Below, piece by piece: positions 7,491 to 15,080 of a stretch of DNA of 64,000 bases. Origin of the DNA: CAVROP01 sp050008495 (GTDB lineage Bacteria; Acidobacteriota; Terriglobia; UBA7540); assembly GCA_050008495.1 (NCBI GenBank), contig JBEKMN010000050.1:1-64000 (forward strand). The letters run 5' to 3'. How positions within the stretch are numbered: position 1 is the first letter of the stretch; the number at the start of each line of letters is the position of its first letter. The position numbers and the translations under genes are program-made. A model generated the notes under the pieces. That model ran no database searches. It was not told the DNA's origin and saw only the letters and a program-made list of their open reading frames with translations.

Positions 7491-8392
7491 ACAAGCGATC
7501 AGACAACTCGAGAAACAACGCGCTGCGTCAGTGGCTTCCGCGCCTGGCGGATTATTGGACGCTGACCAAGCCGGAAGTGAACTTCCTGGTTTTGGTCAGC
7601 ACCCTGGTCGGATTCTATCTTGCCTCGCGCGGCGGGCTGGATTTCTCCCGCTTATTCCACACCCTGATGGGCACGCTACTGGTGGCCAGCGGCACGGGGA
7701 CGCTGAACCAGTATATCGAACGCCAGTCGGATAAGCAGATGCGCCGAACGGCCAATCGCCCCCTGCCTGCGGGAAGACTGGGCTCTGCCGAGGCGCTCTG
7801 GTTCGGAATCGTGTTAGCGGGATTGGGCGGCTGGGAATTGTGGGTATTCACAAACCCGCTGGCCAGTTCGCTCGCACTGTTGACCCTGGGCACCTACTTG
7901 CTGGCCTACACGCCGCTGAAAAAACGGACGCCGCTTTGTACTTTGGTGGGCGCCTTTCCGGGAGCCATGCCGCCGCTCATCGGCTGGGCGGCAGTGCGCA
8001 ACAGCCTGGGCCTTGAGGCCTGGGCGCTCTATGCCATTCTCTTCCTGTGGCAGTTCCCGCACCTTTTGGCCATCGCCTGGATGTACAGGGAAGACTACGC
8101 TCGGGCCAGCCTGCAATTACTTCCCAGGAACGACCGTGAGGGCCGGACAACCGCTTGGCAGATTCTGGGGTATTCGCTCGCGCTGATTCCTGCAAGCTTA
8201 ATGCCCGTTTTCCTGGGACAGGCGGGGAAGGTTTATCTGGTGGGTGCGTTGGTACTTGGACTGGGATTCTTCCACTTTGGCATGCGCCTGGCCCTTCAGC
8301 GATCGAACTCATTGGCGCGGCGCTTGGTCCTGGCCTCCATCGTCTACTTGCCCTTGGTTTTCGGCTTGCTGATGGTGGACAAGACTCGGTAA
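7487..8392 (+). CDS. ctaB: Protoheme IX farnesyltransferase (heme O synthase)
   Basis: A 301-residue UbiA-superfamily prenyltransferase that converts heme B to heme O by adding a farnesyl chain. About eight to nine membrane segments are seen. The first Asp-rich region appears as LNQYIERQSDKQMRRTANRP, with the canonical N-x3-D replaced by N-x3-E but the following DxxM-RT-NRP kept. The second region is YREDYARAS. The start ATG overlaps the ctaA stop by four bases. Together with ctaA it supplies heme A to the oxidase encoded upstream. Confidence 0.93.
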   Translation: MNKRSDNSRNNALRQWLPRLADYWTLTKPEVNFLVLVSTLVGFYLASRGGLDFSRLFHTLMGTLLVASGTGTLNQYIERQSDKQMRRTANRPLPAGRLGSAEALWFGIVLAGLGGWELWVFTNPLASSLALLTLGTYLLAYTPLKKRTPLCTLVGAFPGAMPPLIGWAAVRNSLGLEAWALYAILFLWQFPHLLAIAWMYREDYARASLQLLPRNDREGRTTAWQILGYSLALIPASLMPVFLGQAGKVYLVGALVLGLGFFHFGMRLALQRSNSLARRLVLASIVYLPLVFGLLMVDKTR

Positions 8393-8418
8393 AACCTTGG
8401 GAGCTAGGGACATCCGGC

Positions 8419-8808
8419 TCACATGATCGCCTGATCTCCAGATTCGCGAGCTAACTGCGCCTCCAAATGCCCAATGACCGAATCCAACCAGCCGAGGAGG
8501 GCCTTTTCAGCTTCTTCGCGATCCCCAGACTCTTCCAGCGAGGCAATGCTATCACCTTGTTCATTCAGGGGGATAAAGTGGCAAGGGAGGTCCTCACCCT
8601 GGCAGTCTGCCGGCACCCATTCCCAGAGAAGGCACTCGTAACAAGGATGCTGCTTGGCCGTTTCGCCGAAGTTTAGGCAAGTTACCGAATCACGAAAGAG
8701 CTTTGTGGGCTTTTGCGGAGTACGGACGGACCGGCCGTACCCGCCGTTTTTCAAGATGTCTCGTTCCAATTTCAATTGGTCTATAATCTCTTTGAGGTCG
8801 GCTCGCAT
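8419..8808 (-). CDS. Conserved hypothetical protein with Cys cluster
   Basis: About 129 residues from the ATG at 8808; the frame is open to 8868. It starts MRADLKEIIDQLKLERDIL, a predicted helix, then has four cysteines in the middle (CLNF, CYEC, DCQG, CHF), and ends with an acidic helix rich in Glu and Ala. The Cys/His arrangement could bind a metal, but no known family is recognised with confidence. It is antisense to, and interrupts, the otherwise plus-strand oxidase/heme cluster. Confidence 0.6.
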   Translation of the reverse strand: MRADLKEIIDQLKLERDILKNGGYGRSVRTPQKPTKLFRDSVTCLNFGETAKQHPCYECLLWEWVPADCQGEDLPCHFIPLNEQGDSIASLEESGDREEAEKALLGWLDSVIGHLEAQLARESGDQAIM

Positions 8809-9005
8809 GGCCTTTTCACCTTCTTTGGTCACCGGGGATGATCCGCAGCTCTGCCGAGTCTGGCACAAGAAGCGGGCAATTTCAAGGCCAATGGCAAGAT
8901 TTTGAAAACAGGCAACTTAAATGCGATGAGGCGTAATCCAAGAGACGGTGTGAGTCAGGATGCCCACTTCTGCCGTCTTTCGGCTCAAGCGAGGACCCAC
9001 AATCC

Positions 9006-9272
9006 ATGTTCGAGGAACTGCTTTTAGCAGGTATTTGCCTTCTGACAGCCCTGGTTGGACTGGCCATTGCGGCTTGGGAGGTGATCAGCGGAAGGGTTTT
9101 CGATATTGATGGCCTGTGGTTTACCCTGATCAGCCTGAGTTTGGCGGGAGTGTTCGGCGGCGTCCTCGCCTGGTCGTTTTACACTGGAGAAGGTCAGCAA
9201 ATGTTACATCACTTCAGGAAGGGCCCCGCCTCGAAGGCCGGACCTGACAAGAGCTCGCCGAATCCCACATGA
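9006..9272 (+). CDS. Small two-TM membrane protein, hypothetical
   Basis: An 88-residue protein with two hydrophobic segments (about residues 5-27 and 40-58) and a hydrophilic C-terminus. The stop overlaps the next start by four bases (ATGA at 9269), so it is co-translated with the DUF420 protein. Position beside an oxidase-assembly-type gene suggests a membrane accessory role, but no family is recognised. Confidence 0.6.
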   Translation: MFEELLLAGICLLTALVGLAIAAWEVISGRVFDIDGLWFTLISLSLAGVFGGVLAWSFYTGEGQQMLHHFRKGPASKAGPDKSSPNPT

Positions 9273-9694
9273 TCCCCTACCTTTCCAGCGTTGATGCCAC
9301 TTTGAATGCTGCCAGTGCCGTTTTTTTGACACTGGGGTTCTTTTTCATCCGGCGGAGGAACATCCGCGCGCACAAGGCTTGCATGCTCTCCGCCTTTGCG
9401 ACCTCAACGGTTTTCCTGGTTTGTTACCTCACTTTTCACTACTTTCATGGAACCACGCACTTCCTGGGGCAGGGCGCGGTTCGGGGTTTTTATTTCGTCC
9501 TGCTGGGTTCGCATACGGTACTCGCCGCGGTGATCGTGCCCTTAGCCCTCACCACGCTTTACCGCGCCTGGCGGAAGCGCTTCCCACAGCACAAGCGAAT
9601 TGCCCGCTGGACTCTACCGCTTTGGCTTTATGTTTCTGTGACGGGTGTGGTCGTCTACTTTATGCTCTATTACCTCTACCCGGCCAAGCCATGA
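9269..9694 (+). CDS. DUF420 family membrane protein (CtaM-like)
   Basis: A 141-residue protein with four membrane segments. Conserved DUF420 features include the N-terminal LNAASAVFLTLGFFFIRRRN, HKACMLSAF with an early His, CYLTFHYFHG, GSHTVLAA and the terminal VYFMLYYLYP. Firmicute members (YozB/CtaM) are needed for making active heme-A oxidases, which fits its place at the end of this oxidase/heme A cluster. Function here is by family and context, not shown directly. Confidence 0.85.
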   Translation: MIPYLSSVDATLNAASAVFLTLGFFFIRRRNIRAHKACMLSAFATSTVFLVCYLTFHYFHGTTHFLGQGAVRGFYFVLLGSHTVLAAVIVPLALTTLYRAWRKRFPQHKRIARWTLPLWLYVSVTGVVVYFMLYYLYPAKP

Positions 9695-9699
9695 TGCAT

Positions 9700-9727
9700 T
9701 TGATTCTTGCCGAGAGCGCGTTATAAT
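9700..9727 (+). promoter_or_regulatory. Predicted sigma70 promoter for the zinc-ribbon gene
   Basis: TTGATT at 9700-9705, a 16-base spacer and TATAAT at 9722-9727. Transcription would start near 9734, about 46 bases before the ATG at 9780. Confidence 0.6.
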
Positions 9728-9779
9728 GGGCGCTCGCAATCTTAATTCCTCACGATGAGGACCCGCAGAAGGATCTTTC

Positions 9780-10139
9780 ATGATTGAACCCATTCCCCGA
9801 CTTGGCGATGTAATTGACGACTACTGCCCTCGCTGCCGTCTGCTTTTGAACCATGCCGTGGCCAGCCTGGTGGATAACAAGGTGGTGAAAGTCGTTTGCC
9901 AGACTTGCCATAGTGAGCACCCGTACCGCAACGCGGAGATGCCCCCCAAAAAGAAACCGGGCTCCCGCGCCGTGCTCTTTGAGCAGGTGTTAACGAAGAC
10001 CACGGCCACGCCTGAGGCTGACCCGACAACGCCGGCCGAGGAACCTGCTCCGGTTGAGGCGGAACCAGCGAAGAAAAAAAGGGTCGCAGCTCCAGCGCGC
10101 TACATCACCCGGCATCGCAGCAAGTCTCCCCGGGCGTAG
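9780..10139 (+). CDS. Zinc-ribbon protein with basic Ala/Pro-rich tail
   Basis: A 119-residue protein. The N-terminal third contains two CxxC pairs (YCPRCRL and VCQTCHSE, residues about 16-43), a classic zinc-ribbon spacing. The remainder is low-complexity: KKKPG, then a Pro/Glu/Ala stretch, then a basic AKKKRVAAPARY and RHRSKSPRA end, which suits nucleic acid binding. No catalytic domain is visible. Function unknown. The upstream promoter (9700-9727) suggests its own transcript. Confidence 0.7.
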   Translation: MIEPIPRLGDVIDDYCPRCRLLLNHAVASLVDNKVVKVVCQTCHSEHPYRNAEMPPKKKPGSRAVLFEQVLTKTTATPEADPTTPAEEPAPVEAEPAKKKRVAAPARYITRHRSKSPRA

Positions 10140-10198
10140 GCAGGTTTCAGGTGTAAGAGATTCGCGTTCCGCCAAATGAAGAATAGTGAGCGGTAAAA

Positions 10199-10313
10199 TA
10201 GTGAATTATAAATTATGAATTGCCGACGTTCAGCGGCAGGAACCGAGTCCTCACGGCGCACCTTCGTTAATAATCTACAATTTATAATTCATAATTTATA
10301 ATTCATTATTCTT
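10199..10313. repeat. AT-rich inverted word-repeat
   Basis: Left arm gtgaattataaattatgaat (from 10201) and right arm caatttataattcataattt (from 10278) are inverted copies flanking a GC-rich 55-base loop. The right arm continues with a second iteration of the word. The 226-base gap holds no gene; its end (10330-10365) carries a ctggcccccggcacccgaca-type word repeat. Confidence 0.8.
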
Positions 10314-10365
10314 CGTCGCATTCATCGCCGCTGCCTGACACCTGGCCCCCGGCACCCGACACCGT

Positions 10366-11541
10366 ATGTTCTGGCTACCCACTCTCGTGGTTCTTCTCTG
10401 GTGTGTCCTGGGGGTTCGCATCGTGCGCAGTCTTCGAAGCACCACAGTATTGCGTGCGAACCAACCGTCATCCCCCCTCGAGTCCTTTCCGAGAGTATCC
10501 ATCATTGTGGCCGCGCGCAACGAGGAAGAGGCGCTTCCCGCCGCGCTCGAATCCCTCTTGGCGCTTGACTATCCCGATTTTGAAGTTGTTCTTGTGGATG
10601 ATGACTCTCAGGACCACACGGGAGCCATAGCGGACGAGTGGGCATCGAAGCCGGCCGCTCGTGGCCGGCTCAAGGTTCTTCACAACAAAACACTGCCGCC
10701 CCGGTGGCACGGCAAAGTGCATGCCTTACATCTGGCGTCGAGCGCCGTCTCCGGCGAGTGGATTCTGGCAACGGATGCCGACATGGTTCTTCACCCTTCG
10801 GTTCTGAGCGTGGCGGTGTCCTTTGCCCTTGAACGGGGCGTCCAGTTTCTCTCGATTATCCCGGAACTGGAGTTCGGTTCCTTTTGGGAAAAAGTCGTGC
10901 TTCCAGGATTCTCCTTCCTTATCACTGCCCTCTTTCCCGTTCATTTAGTTAACGATCCAGCTTCTCCCCGAGCCCTCGCCGCCGGCGCTTTTATCCTGAT
11001 GAAACGCCACGACCTGGTGGCCTTGGGTGGCTACGCGCGTTTGAGGAACGTACTCATCGAGGACCTGCGGATGGCGGAGCTTTTCAAACGCCACGGACGC
11101 CGCATCTACCTGGCGGCCAGTCGCGGTCTCCTGCATACTCGCATGTACACCAGCGGCGCGGAGATGTTCCTGGGACTGAGCCGCATCGCGTTTGAAGGCT
11201 CCGGCTACTCCATCCCAAAGACGCTGGGAGCGATGTTCCTGGCCAACCTGCTGGCGGTATTCCCCTGGGTGGCGCTGATCACCCGGGTTCTCGCCGATTG
11301 GAAGCTGGATCGGGCTGAGTTGCACGATCCTTTTCTCCTCGTGGCCGTCGTGGCCTGCCTCATTGCTTCTTTGGTCTACCTGCCTTTCATCCTCCACTCG
11401 CGTATTCCGCCGCTCTACGTTCTTACACTGCCCCTGGCGGCATTGTTCTATTCCTGTGTGTCCGTCTATTCGATCTTGACCAGCAGGATTGGGCGCGGTG
11501 TTTCGTGGAAAGATAGGCGATACCGCGCTCCGGTCGAATAG
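10366..11541 (+). CDS. Family 2 glycosyltransferase, HpnB/CruC-like
   Basis: A 391-residue membrane glycosyltransferase. After one N-terminal membrane helix comes a GT-A domain: VSIIVAARNEEEALP (about residue 44), VVLVDDDSQDHT, GKVHAL and the metal-binding DXD-type site in ATDADMVLHP (about 136). An acceptor-site ED is in LIEDLRMAELF near residue 226. Three or four C-terminal membrane segments follow and the end reads GVSWKDRRYR. This layout matches hopanoid-associated HpnB and carotenoid glycosyltransferase-like proteins, but no hopanoid genes are in the window, so the acceptor is uncertain. Confidence 0.8.
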   Translation: MFWLPTLVVLLWCVLGVRIVRSLRSTTVLRANQPSSPLESFPRVSIIVAARNEEEALPAALESLLALDYPDFEVVLVDDDSQDHTGAIADEWASKPAARGRLKVLHNKTLPPRWHGKVHALHLASSAVSGEWILATDADMVLHPSVLSVAVSFALERGVQFLSIIPELEFGSFWEKVVLPGFSFLITALFPVHLVNDPASPRALAAGAFILMKRHDLVALGGYARLRNVLIEDLRMAELFKRHGRRIYLAASRGLLHTRMYTSGAEMFLGLSRIAFEGSGYSIPKTLGAMFLANLLAVFPWVALITRVLADWKLDRAELHDPFLLVAVVACLIASLVYLPFILHSRIPPLYVLTLPLAALFYSCVSVYSILTSRIGRGVSWKDRRYRAPVE

Positions 11542-11580
11542 CCAGCGCGCCTTGCATTTTTCAAACAGCCAAGCGACAAT

Positions 11581-11607
11581 GAAATTTCAAATTTTAAATT
11601 TGAAATC
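11581..11607. repeat. AT-rich palindrome before msrA
   Basis: The segment gaaatttcaaattttaaatttgaaatc is self-complementary over most of its length. It lies just upstream of the msrA ribosome-binding site. Confidence 0.6.
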
Positions 11608-11626
11608 TCCGAGGGGAGCGTGGGTT

Positions 11627-12100
11627 ATGGAGGCAGCGAGTTTCGGTGCAGGGTGTTTCTGGGGTGTCGAGGCGGCGTTTCGGCAGACGCCGGGCGTCGT
11701 TTCAACCGCCGTGGGCTATATGGGAGGAACCCTCGAAAACCCAACCTACAAAGATGTTTGCACGGACGAGACCGGGCACGCCGAGACGGTTCAGGTCGTC
11801 TTTGATCCCTCAAAGACAGCCTACAACGATCTTCTGAACATCTTCTGGCAGAACCACGATCCGACCACCTTGAATCGCCAAGGGCCCGACGTGGGAACCC
11901 AATACCGATCGGTGATTTTCTACCACACTCCTGAGCAGGCGGCGCTCGCCCGAGCGTCCAAGGGAGCTCTGGAGCGCTCGGGAGCATTCAAACGGCCCAT
12001 CGTAACGGAGATTGTCCCGGCCTCCACTTTCTGGCGTGCTGAGGAGTACCACCAGCAATACCTCGAAAAGCGCGGCCTCGCCCAGTGCCATATCAAGTAG
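11627..12100 (+). CDS. msrA: Peptide-methionine (S)-S-oxide reductase
   Basis: A 157-residue MsrA that repairs methionine-S-sulfoxide. The catalytic motif GAGCFWGVE is at residues 6-14, with the nucleophile Cys near residue 9. Downstream are the family segments VGYMGG, HAETVQVVFDP, FWQNHDPT, GTQYRSVIFYH and AEEYHQQYLEKRG. The frame is open to 11489 but ATG 11627 follows GAGGGGAG (11611-11618) and gives a normal length. It overlaps nothing; the DoxX gene follows 42 bases later. Confidence 0.95.
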   Translation: MEAASFGAGCFWGVEAAFRQTPGVVSTAVGYMGGTLENPTYKDVCTDETGHAETVQVVFDPSKTAYNDLLNIFWQNHDPTTLNRQGPDVGTQYRSVIFYHTPEQAALARASKGALERSGAFKRPIVTEIVPASTFWRAEEYHQQYLEKRGLAQCHIK

Positions 12101-12142
12101 CGGCAGAATTAGTCTGAAACCAGCGCATAAGCGGAGAAACCT

Positions 12143-12547
12143 ATGCCGGCGATTCGCACCTTCGAACCCTTTGCTCGTTCCTTGCTCCGCATCGTGGCGG
12201 GATTTACCTTCTCACTGCATGGGATGCAAAAAATCCTCGGCCTCTTTGGGGGGATGGGCGGGAAAGGCGCAACGGCTTCCATTGGCTCGCTTCCCTGGAT
12301 TGCGGGCTGCCTGGAACTGGTTGGCGGTGTGCTGCTGATTATGGGCCTCTTCACCAGTCCCGTCGCGTTTATTCTGAGCGGCGAGATGGCCGTAGCCTAC
12401 TTCCGGGCGCATTTTCCCCACGGGTTCTTCCCGCTTGTTAACCACGGGGAGTTGGCGGCGCTTTACTGCTTTATCTTCCTCTACTTGTCCGTGGCCGGCC
12501 CCGGCCCACTCAGCCTGGATGCGATTGCACGACATAAGCCTGACTAA
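12143..12547 (+). CDS. DoxX family membrane protein
   Basis: A 134-residue protein with four membrane segments. The first helix ends in FSLHGMQKILGLFGG, the DoxX/SURF4 family hallmark. A Gly-rich loop, then GCLELVGGVLLIMGL, MAVAYFRAHFPHGFFPLVNHGE and a final helix follow. DoxX proteins are linked to redox and thiol stress in several bacteria; here it neighbours msrA, which fits an oxidative-stress theme, though the biochemical role is not defined. Confidence 0.88.
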   Translation: MPAIRTFEPFARSLLRIVAGFTFSLHGMQKILGLFGGMGGKGATASIGSLPWIAGCLELVGGVLLIMGLFTSPVAFILSGEMAVAYFRAHFPHGFFPLVNHGELAALYCFIFLYLSVAGPGPLSLDAIARHKPD

Positions 12548-12566
12548 TCCCTCTCAGTATCGATGA

Positions 12567-12642
12567 ACTACCCTCTCCCCTGGGGAGAGGGTGCGGCGCT
12601 GTCCCGATGCAGTTCATCGGGAAGCGCCACGGGTGAGGGGTC
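12567..12642. repeat. ccctctcccc/ggggagaggg repeat (R2)
   Basis: Contains the palindrome accctctcccctggggagag, an inner gcggcgctgtcccgatgcag / catcgggaagcgcc hairpin and the gggtgagggg tail. The same pieces recur around 28.48-28.67 and 43.21-43.30 kb, and decayed around 0.4 and 38.13 kb. Confidence 0.75.
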
Positions 12643-12916
12643 ATTTGCTCGGTTCAACATCACCCGCAGGACTATCGTTTTTGTCGTGGGCGCCTTTCTC
12701 TGGCGCCTCGTGCCCCCGGCAGGACAGCACCGGCAGGCGCGGATATTGCGAGTAAGCGGAGTCCGTGGCGCTCCGGCGGCAGAGGTAGAAGACCGATCCT
12801 CGATCAGACCGGATAATGCGAACGTGCTTGCAATGGGCGCACAACCCCACTGAGTCGGAGCCCGGGTCAGCTACGTCGGTTGTCACGTTCCTCTCCAAAG
12901 CGTGGACGCGCGTCAT
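12641..12916 (-). CDS. Small Cys-rich conserved protein
   Basis: Up to 91 residues. The core runs GLCAHCKHVRIIRSDRGSVF, then YLCRRSATD, then PRLPVLSCRG, giving C-x2-C, C and C positions that could bind a metal. The SDRGSVFYLC and YPRLPVL segments look like a genuine conserved small-protein core rather than a random frame. A GTG at 12886 after GGAGAGG is an alternative start. It is divergent from the HEAT protein gene, and its end touches a repeat. Function unknown. Confidence 0.55.
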   Translation of the reverse strand: MTRVHALERNVTTDVADPGSDSVGLCAHCKHVRIIRSDRGSVFYLCRRSATDSAYSQYPRLPVLSCRGHEAPEKGAHDKNDSPAGDVEPSK

Positions 12917-12942
12917 GCCCCCGCGCTATTCTATTCTGAGTT

Positions 12943-13815
12943 ATGACGTCTGATTCCTCAAGGGCGCGAAGAGCGAATTTCCAGCCCGGGACCCCGCGCA
13001 ACACGTTCATTTTCGTCGTCCCGATTCTGGTGGTTCTGGTCACCTTTCTTTTCTGGTACCAGACGTGGTTTGGAAGGCCCTTGAGCGATCAGGAGATGGG
13101 CCAGTACCTATCGGACACTTCTGTACCGCACAAAACCCAGCACGCCTTGGCGCAGCTTTCGAACCGGATGGCGCGCGGCGACGCGACGACGGGGCGTTGG
13201 TATCCGCAACTCATCAGTCTGGCCGGGAGTAAACAACCTCAGTTTCGGTCCATGGCGGCCTGGGTGATGGGCCAGGACAACCGTTGTGAGGCATTCCACC
13301 GAACGCTGCTTGGGCTGCTCGATGACCCTGCGCCGCTGGTGCGCTGGAATGCTGCATTGGCCCTGGCGCGTTTCAGCGATCCTGCAGGAGAGCAACAGTT
13401 GCAAGCCATGCTGCAGCCCGTCAGGCTCGATGCCCCGCGGGCCGGCAGGCTCGAGTTCCGGGCTAGAGAAGGGGACTCAATGCAAAGCGGCGGCATCGTG
13501 GCGCGCCTCAGCGTCGCAAACGACGGGAACCCGGTGGACGTGGTTTCACCGATAGCAGGCAGCGTTGCACGGCTGGCAGCCAAAGACGGCGCACAAGTCG
13601 GCGCAGGCGACGCCATTGCCGTCATTAGCCCCGCTGAAACGCAGGTGTTTGAAGCCTTGCGTGCTCTCCTACTGGTTGGCCACGCTGCAAGCCTCGACGA
13701 GGTCGACCGCTTCGCCGTCGGCGTTCCCGGAATGTCCGACCGAGTCCGGCAGCAAGCTCTTCTCACCGCTCAGGCCATTCGGCAGAGAGCTACAAAGAGC
13801 ACGACGCCCCACTGA
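12943..13815 (+). CDS. Membrane-anchored HEAT-repeat protein with embedded barrel-sandwich domain
   Basis: A 290-residue protein. One membrane helix lies at about residues 21-41 (FIFVVPILVVLVTFLFWY). Residues about 55-155 form helical repeats of HEAT type (MAAWVMGQD, LLGLLDDPAPLVRWNAALAL). Residues about 160-225 look like a biotinyl/lipoyl-type barrel sandwich (REGDSMQSGGIVARL, SPIAGSVARLAAKDGAQVGA) but lack the acceptor lysine motif. The C-terminus returns to helical repeats. An adaptor role between membrane and a partner protein is possible; no enzyme motif is visible. Confidence 0.7.
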   Translation: MTSDSSRARRANFQPGTPRNTFIFVVPILVVLVTFLFWYQTWFGRPLSDQEMGQYLSDTSVPHKTQHALAQLSNRMARGDATTGRWYPQLISLAGSKQPQFRSMAAWVMGQDNRCEAFHRTLLGLLDDPAPLVRWNAALALARFSDPAGEQQLQAMLQPVRLDAPRAGRLEFRAREGDSMQSGGIVARLSVANDGNPVDVVSPIAGSVARLAAKDGAQVGAGDAIAVISPAETQVFEALRALLLVGHAASLDEVDRFAVGVPGMSDRVRQQALLTAQAIRQRATKSTTPH

Positions 13816-13827
13816 CGTTGATGTGGC

Positions 13828-13872
13828 GCGGGCGTCCCGCCCGCCGTCGCGGGAGCGTCTCGCTCCCGCAAA
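13828..13872. repeat. gcgggcgtcccgcccgc palindrome (R3)
   Basis: gcgggcgtcccgcccgccgt followed by cgggagcgtctcgctcccgc, two adjacent hairpins. A fuller version lies at 36122-36198. Confidence 0.7.
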
Positions 13873-13927
13873 ACCGCAGGGGTACACCCCGGAATCGGCG
13901 CAGCGAACAGACTATCTTTGAATAGAG

Positions 13928-14293
13928 CTAGAACGTGAACTTCGTCCCGAGCCGGACTTCGACATCTTCGGTGGGGATCATCTCGATGGCGTCCCACGGG
14001 CAGCCGTCCAGAAAACAGCCGTCGGGGCCCTTGCTGGTGCACTTCTTGCAGCCAATACAGAGTTGAGGATCAACTTCGATACGTCCGAATGGAGGGTGGT
14101 CCTCGTCCACCACCCAATACATGCAGTCGGCGACGGGACAGTAAGGGACACAGGCCGGAGAGCCGGCGCAACCGGTGCAGCACTCGGTGATGACTGCCAA
14201 CTCCTTGGGTCTCTTTTTGCGTGGAGTGTCAATGCCTTCCGACTTCGGCTCCAGCTTGACCACTTCGCCCACCGGAATGTAATACTCTGCCAC
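13928..14293 (-). CDS. Ferredoxin-like 4Fe-4S protein
   Basis: A 121-residue cysteine-rich protein. Two clusters are visible: CCTGCAGSPACVPYCPVADC (about residues 38-57) and CIGCKKCTSKGPDGC followed by CPWDAIEM (about 79-103). This resembles a dicluster ferredoxin or an electron-transfer subunit with extra spacing in each motif. The start is GTG at 14293 after AGGAGAGG. It is convergent with the HEAT gene and divergent from the repeat element at 14435. The redox partner is not identifiable here. Confidence 0.85.
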   Translation of the reverse strand: MAEYYIPVGEVVKLEPKSEGIDTPRKKRPKELAVITECCTGCAGSPACVPYCPVADCMYWVVDEDHPPFGRIEVDPQLCIGCKKCTSKGPDGCFLDGCPWDAIEMIPTEDVEVRLGTKFTF

Positions 14294-14434
14294 AGGCCCT
14301 CTCCTGGTTCGGGGATCTCTACATATTGTCCCAAATGAGTCGCCAGCGCGTCAACGGCAAAGCCTCTTTGGCGCCACCTGACATTTGTTGGAACGCCGAT
14401 CGGTCGAACTTTACGCCGCTTCCGCGTTTTCCGC

Positions 14435-14830
14435 TTGACAAGCCCGTGCATCTATGATAGCCTATCACTGTGGTCGCGATATGGACATATTGTCGTAGGC
14501 AGAGGCCGGTGAGCATCGGAGCGCGAGGGATGGCGGGAACGGTCCCGGCGCTCGGGGGAACAAGGTATCGACAAACACAAAAAATAGTACGAACGAAGCC
14601 AGTATGTTATTGAAAACACAAGGGGACAAACAGCAATCTTCCAAACGAAGCTAAGAAGTACTTGAAAACAAAGCGGTTATGCGAGAACAATCGGAACGAA
14701 GCGAAGAAGTTGCTGAAAACAGAGGACATAGCTTCTGCCGAAGGCTCCAATTACGCGCGTTTTGCGTGCAAGTTAGCGCAAAATAGAGCCTGAATGGAGC
14801 AAAAACAGCGCATTTTGCAAAAACGAAGTC
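14435..14830 (+). repeat. Promoter-headed dispersed element, copy 1
   Basis: The head carries TTGACA (14435-14440), a 17-base spacer and an extended -10 TGaTAGCCT (-10 at 14458-14463), then the conserved cactgtggtc / gacatattgtcgtaggca leader. Downstream come three modules starting aacgaagc at 14592, 14644 and 14695 (spacing 52 and 51), each followed about 15 bases later by tgaaaaca(a/c/g)a. After these is gttagcgcaaaatagagcct and gaatggagcaaaaacagcgc. Copies 2 and 3 lie at 25775-25250 and 54592-54120 on the minus strand. No convincing full-length gene lies within. The end is not defined; the sequence from about 14830 to the kinase promoter shows no recognised feature. Confidence 0.75.
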
Positions 14831-14992
14831 ACCCTCCGGAGTCACAAGGCGAGGCCGGAGAGCGACTGGCAGCAGGCTACGCAGGGTCCTCACCCAGCAC
14901 GCCGAAGTGGCCGCGAACACCCGCTTGACCGCCTTCGCAGAGGACAAGTTTCGTGGAGATGGCTTGGCAGCGTAGCGCTTGTCGTCGTCGAT

Positions 14993-15021
14993 TTGACTTG
15001 CTCGAAGCGGCGCAATACTAT
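14993..15021 (+). promoter_or_regulatory. Predicted sigma70 promoter of the Ser/Thr kinase gene
   Basis: TTGACT (14993-14998), 17-base spacer, TACTAT (15016-15021). Start near 15028 gives a leader of about 53 bases that includes AGGAGG at 15061-15066. Confidence 0.6.
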
Positions 15022-15080
15022 GGTAGTTAGGACTTTGCCAAGGATATTTCTCCAACTTATAGGAGGCTAGGTTTATTCCC

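Noticed and set aside
14592..14740. CRISPR-like array formed by the GAACGAAGC modules
   Set aside because: Modules are degenerate and spacing is about 51 bases with decayed repeats; no cas genes; the modules occur singly in other copies.
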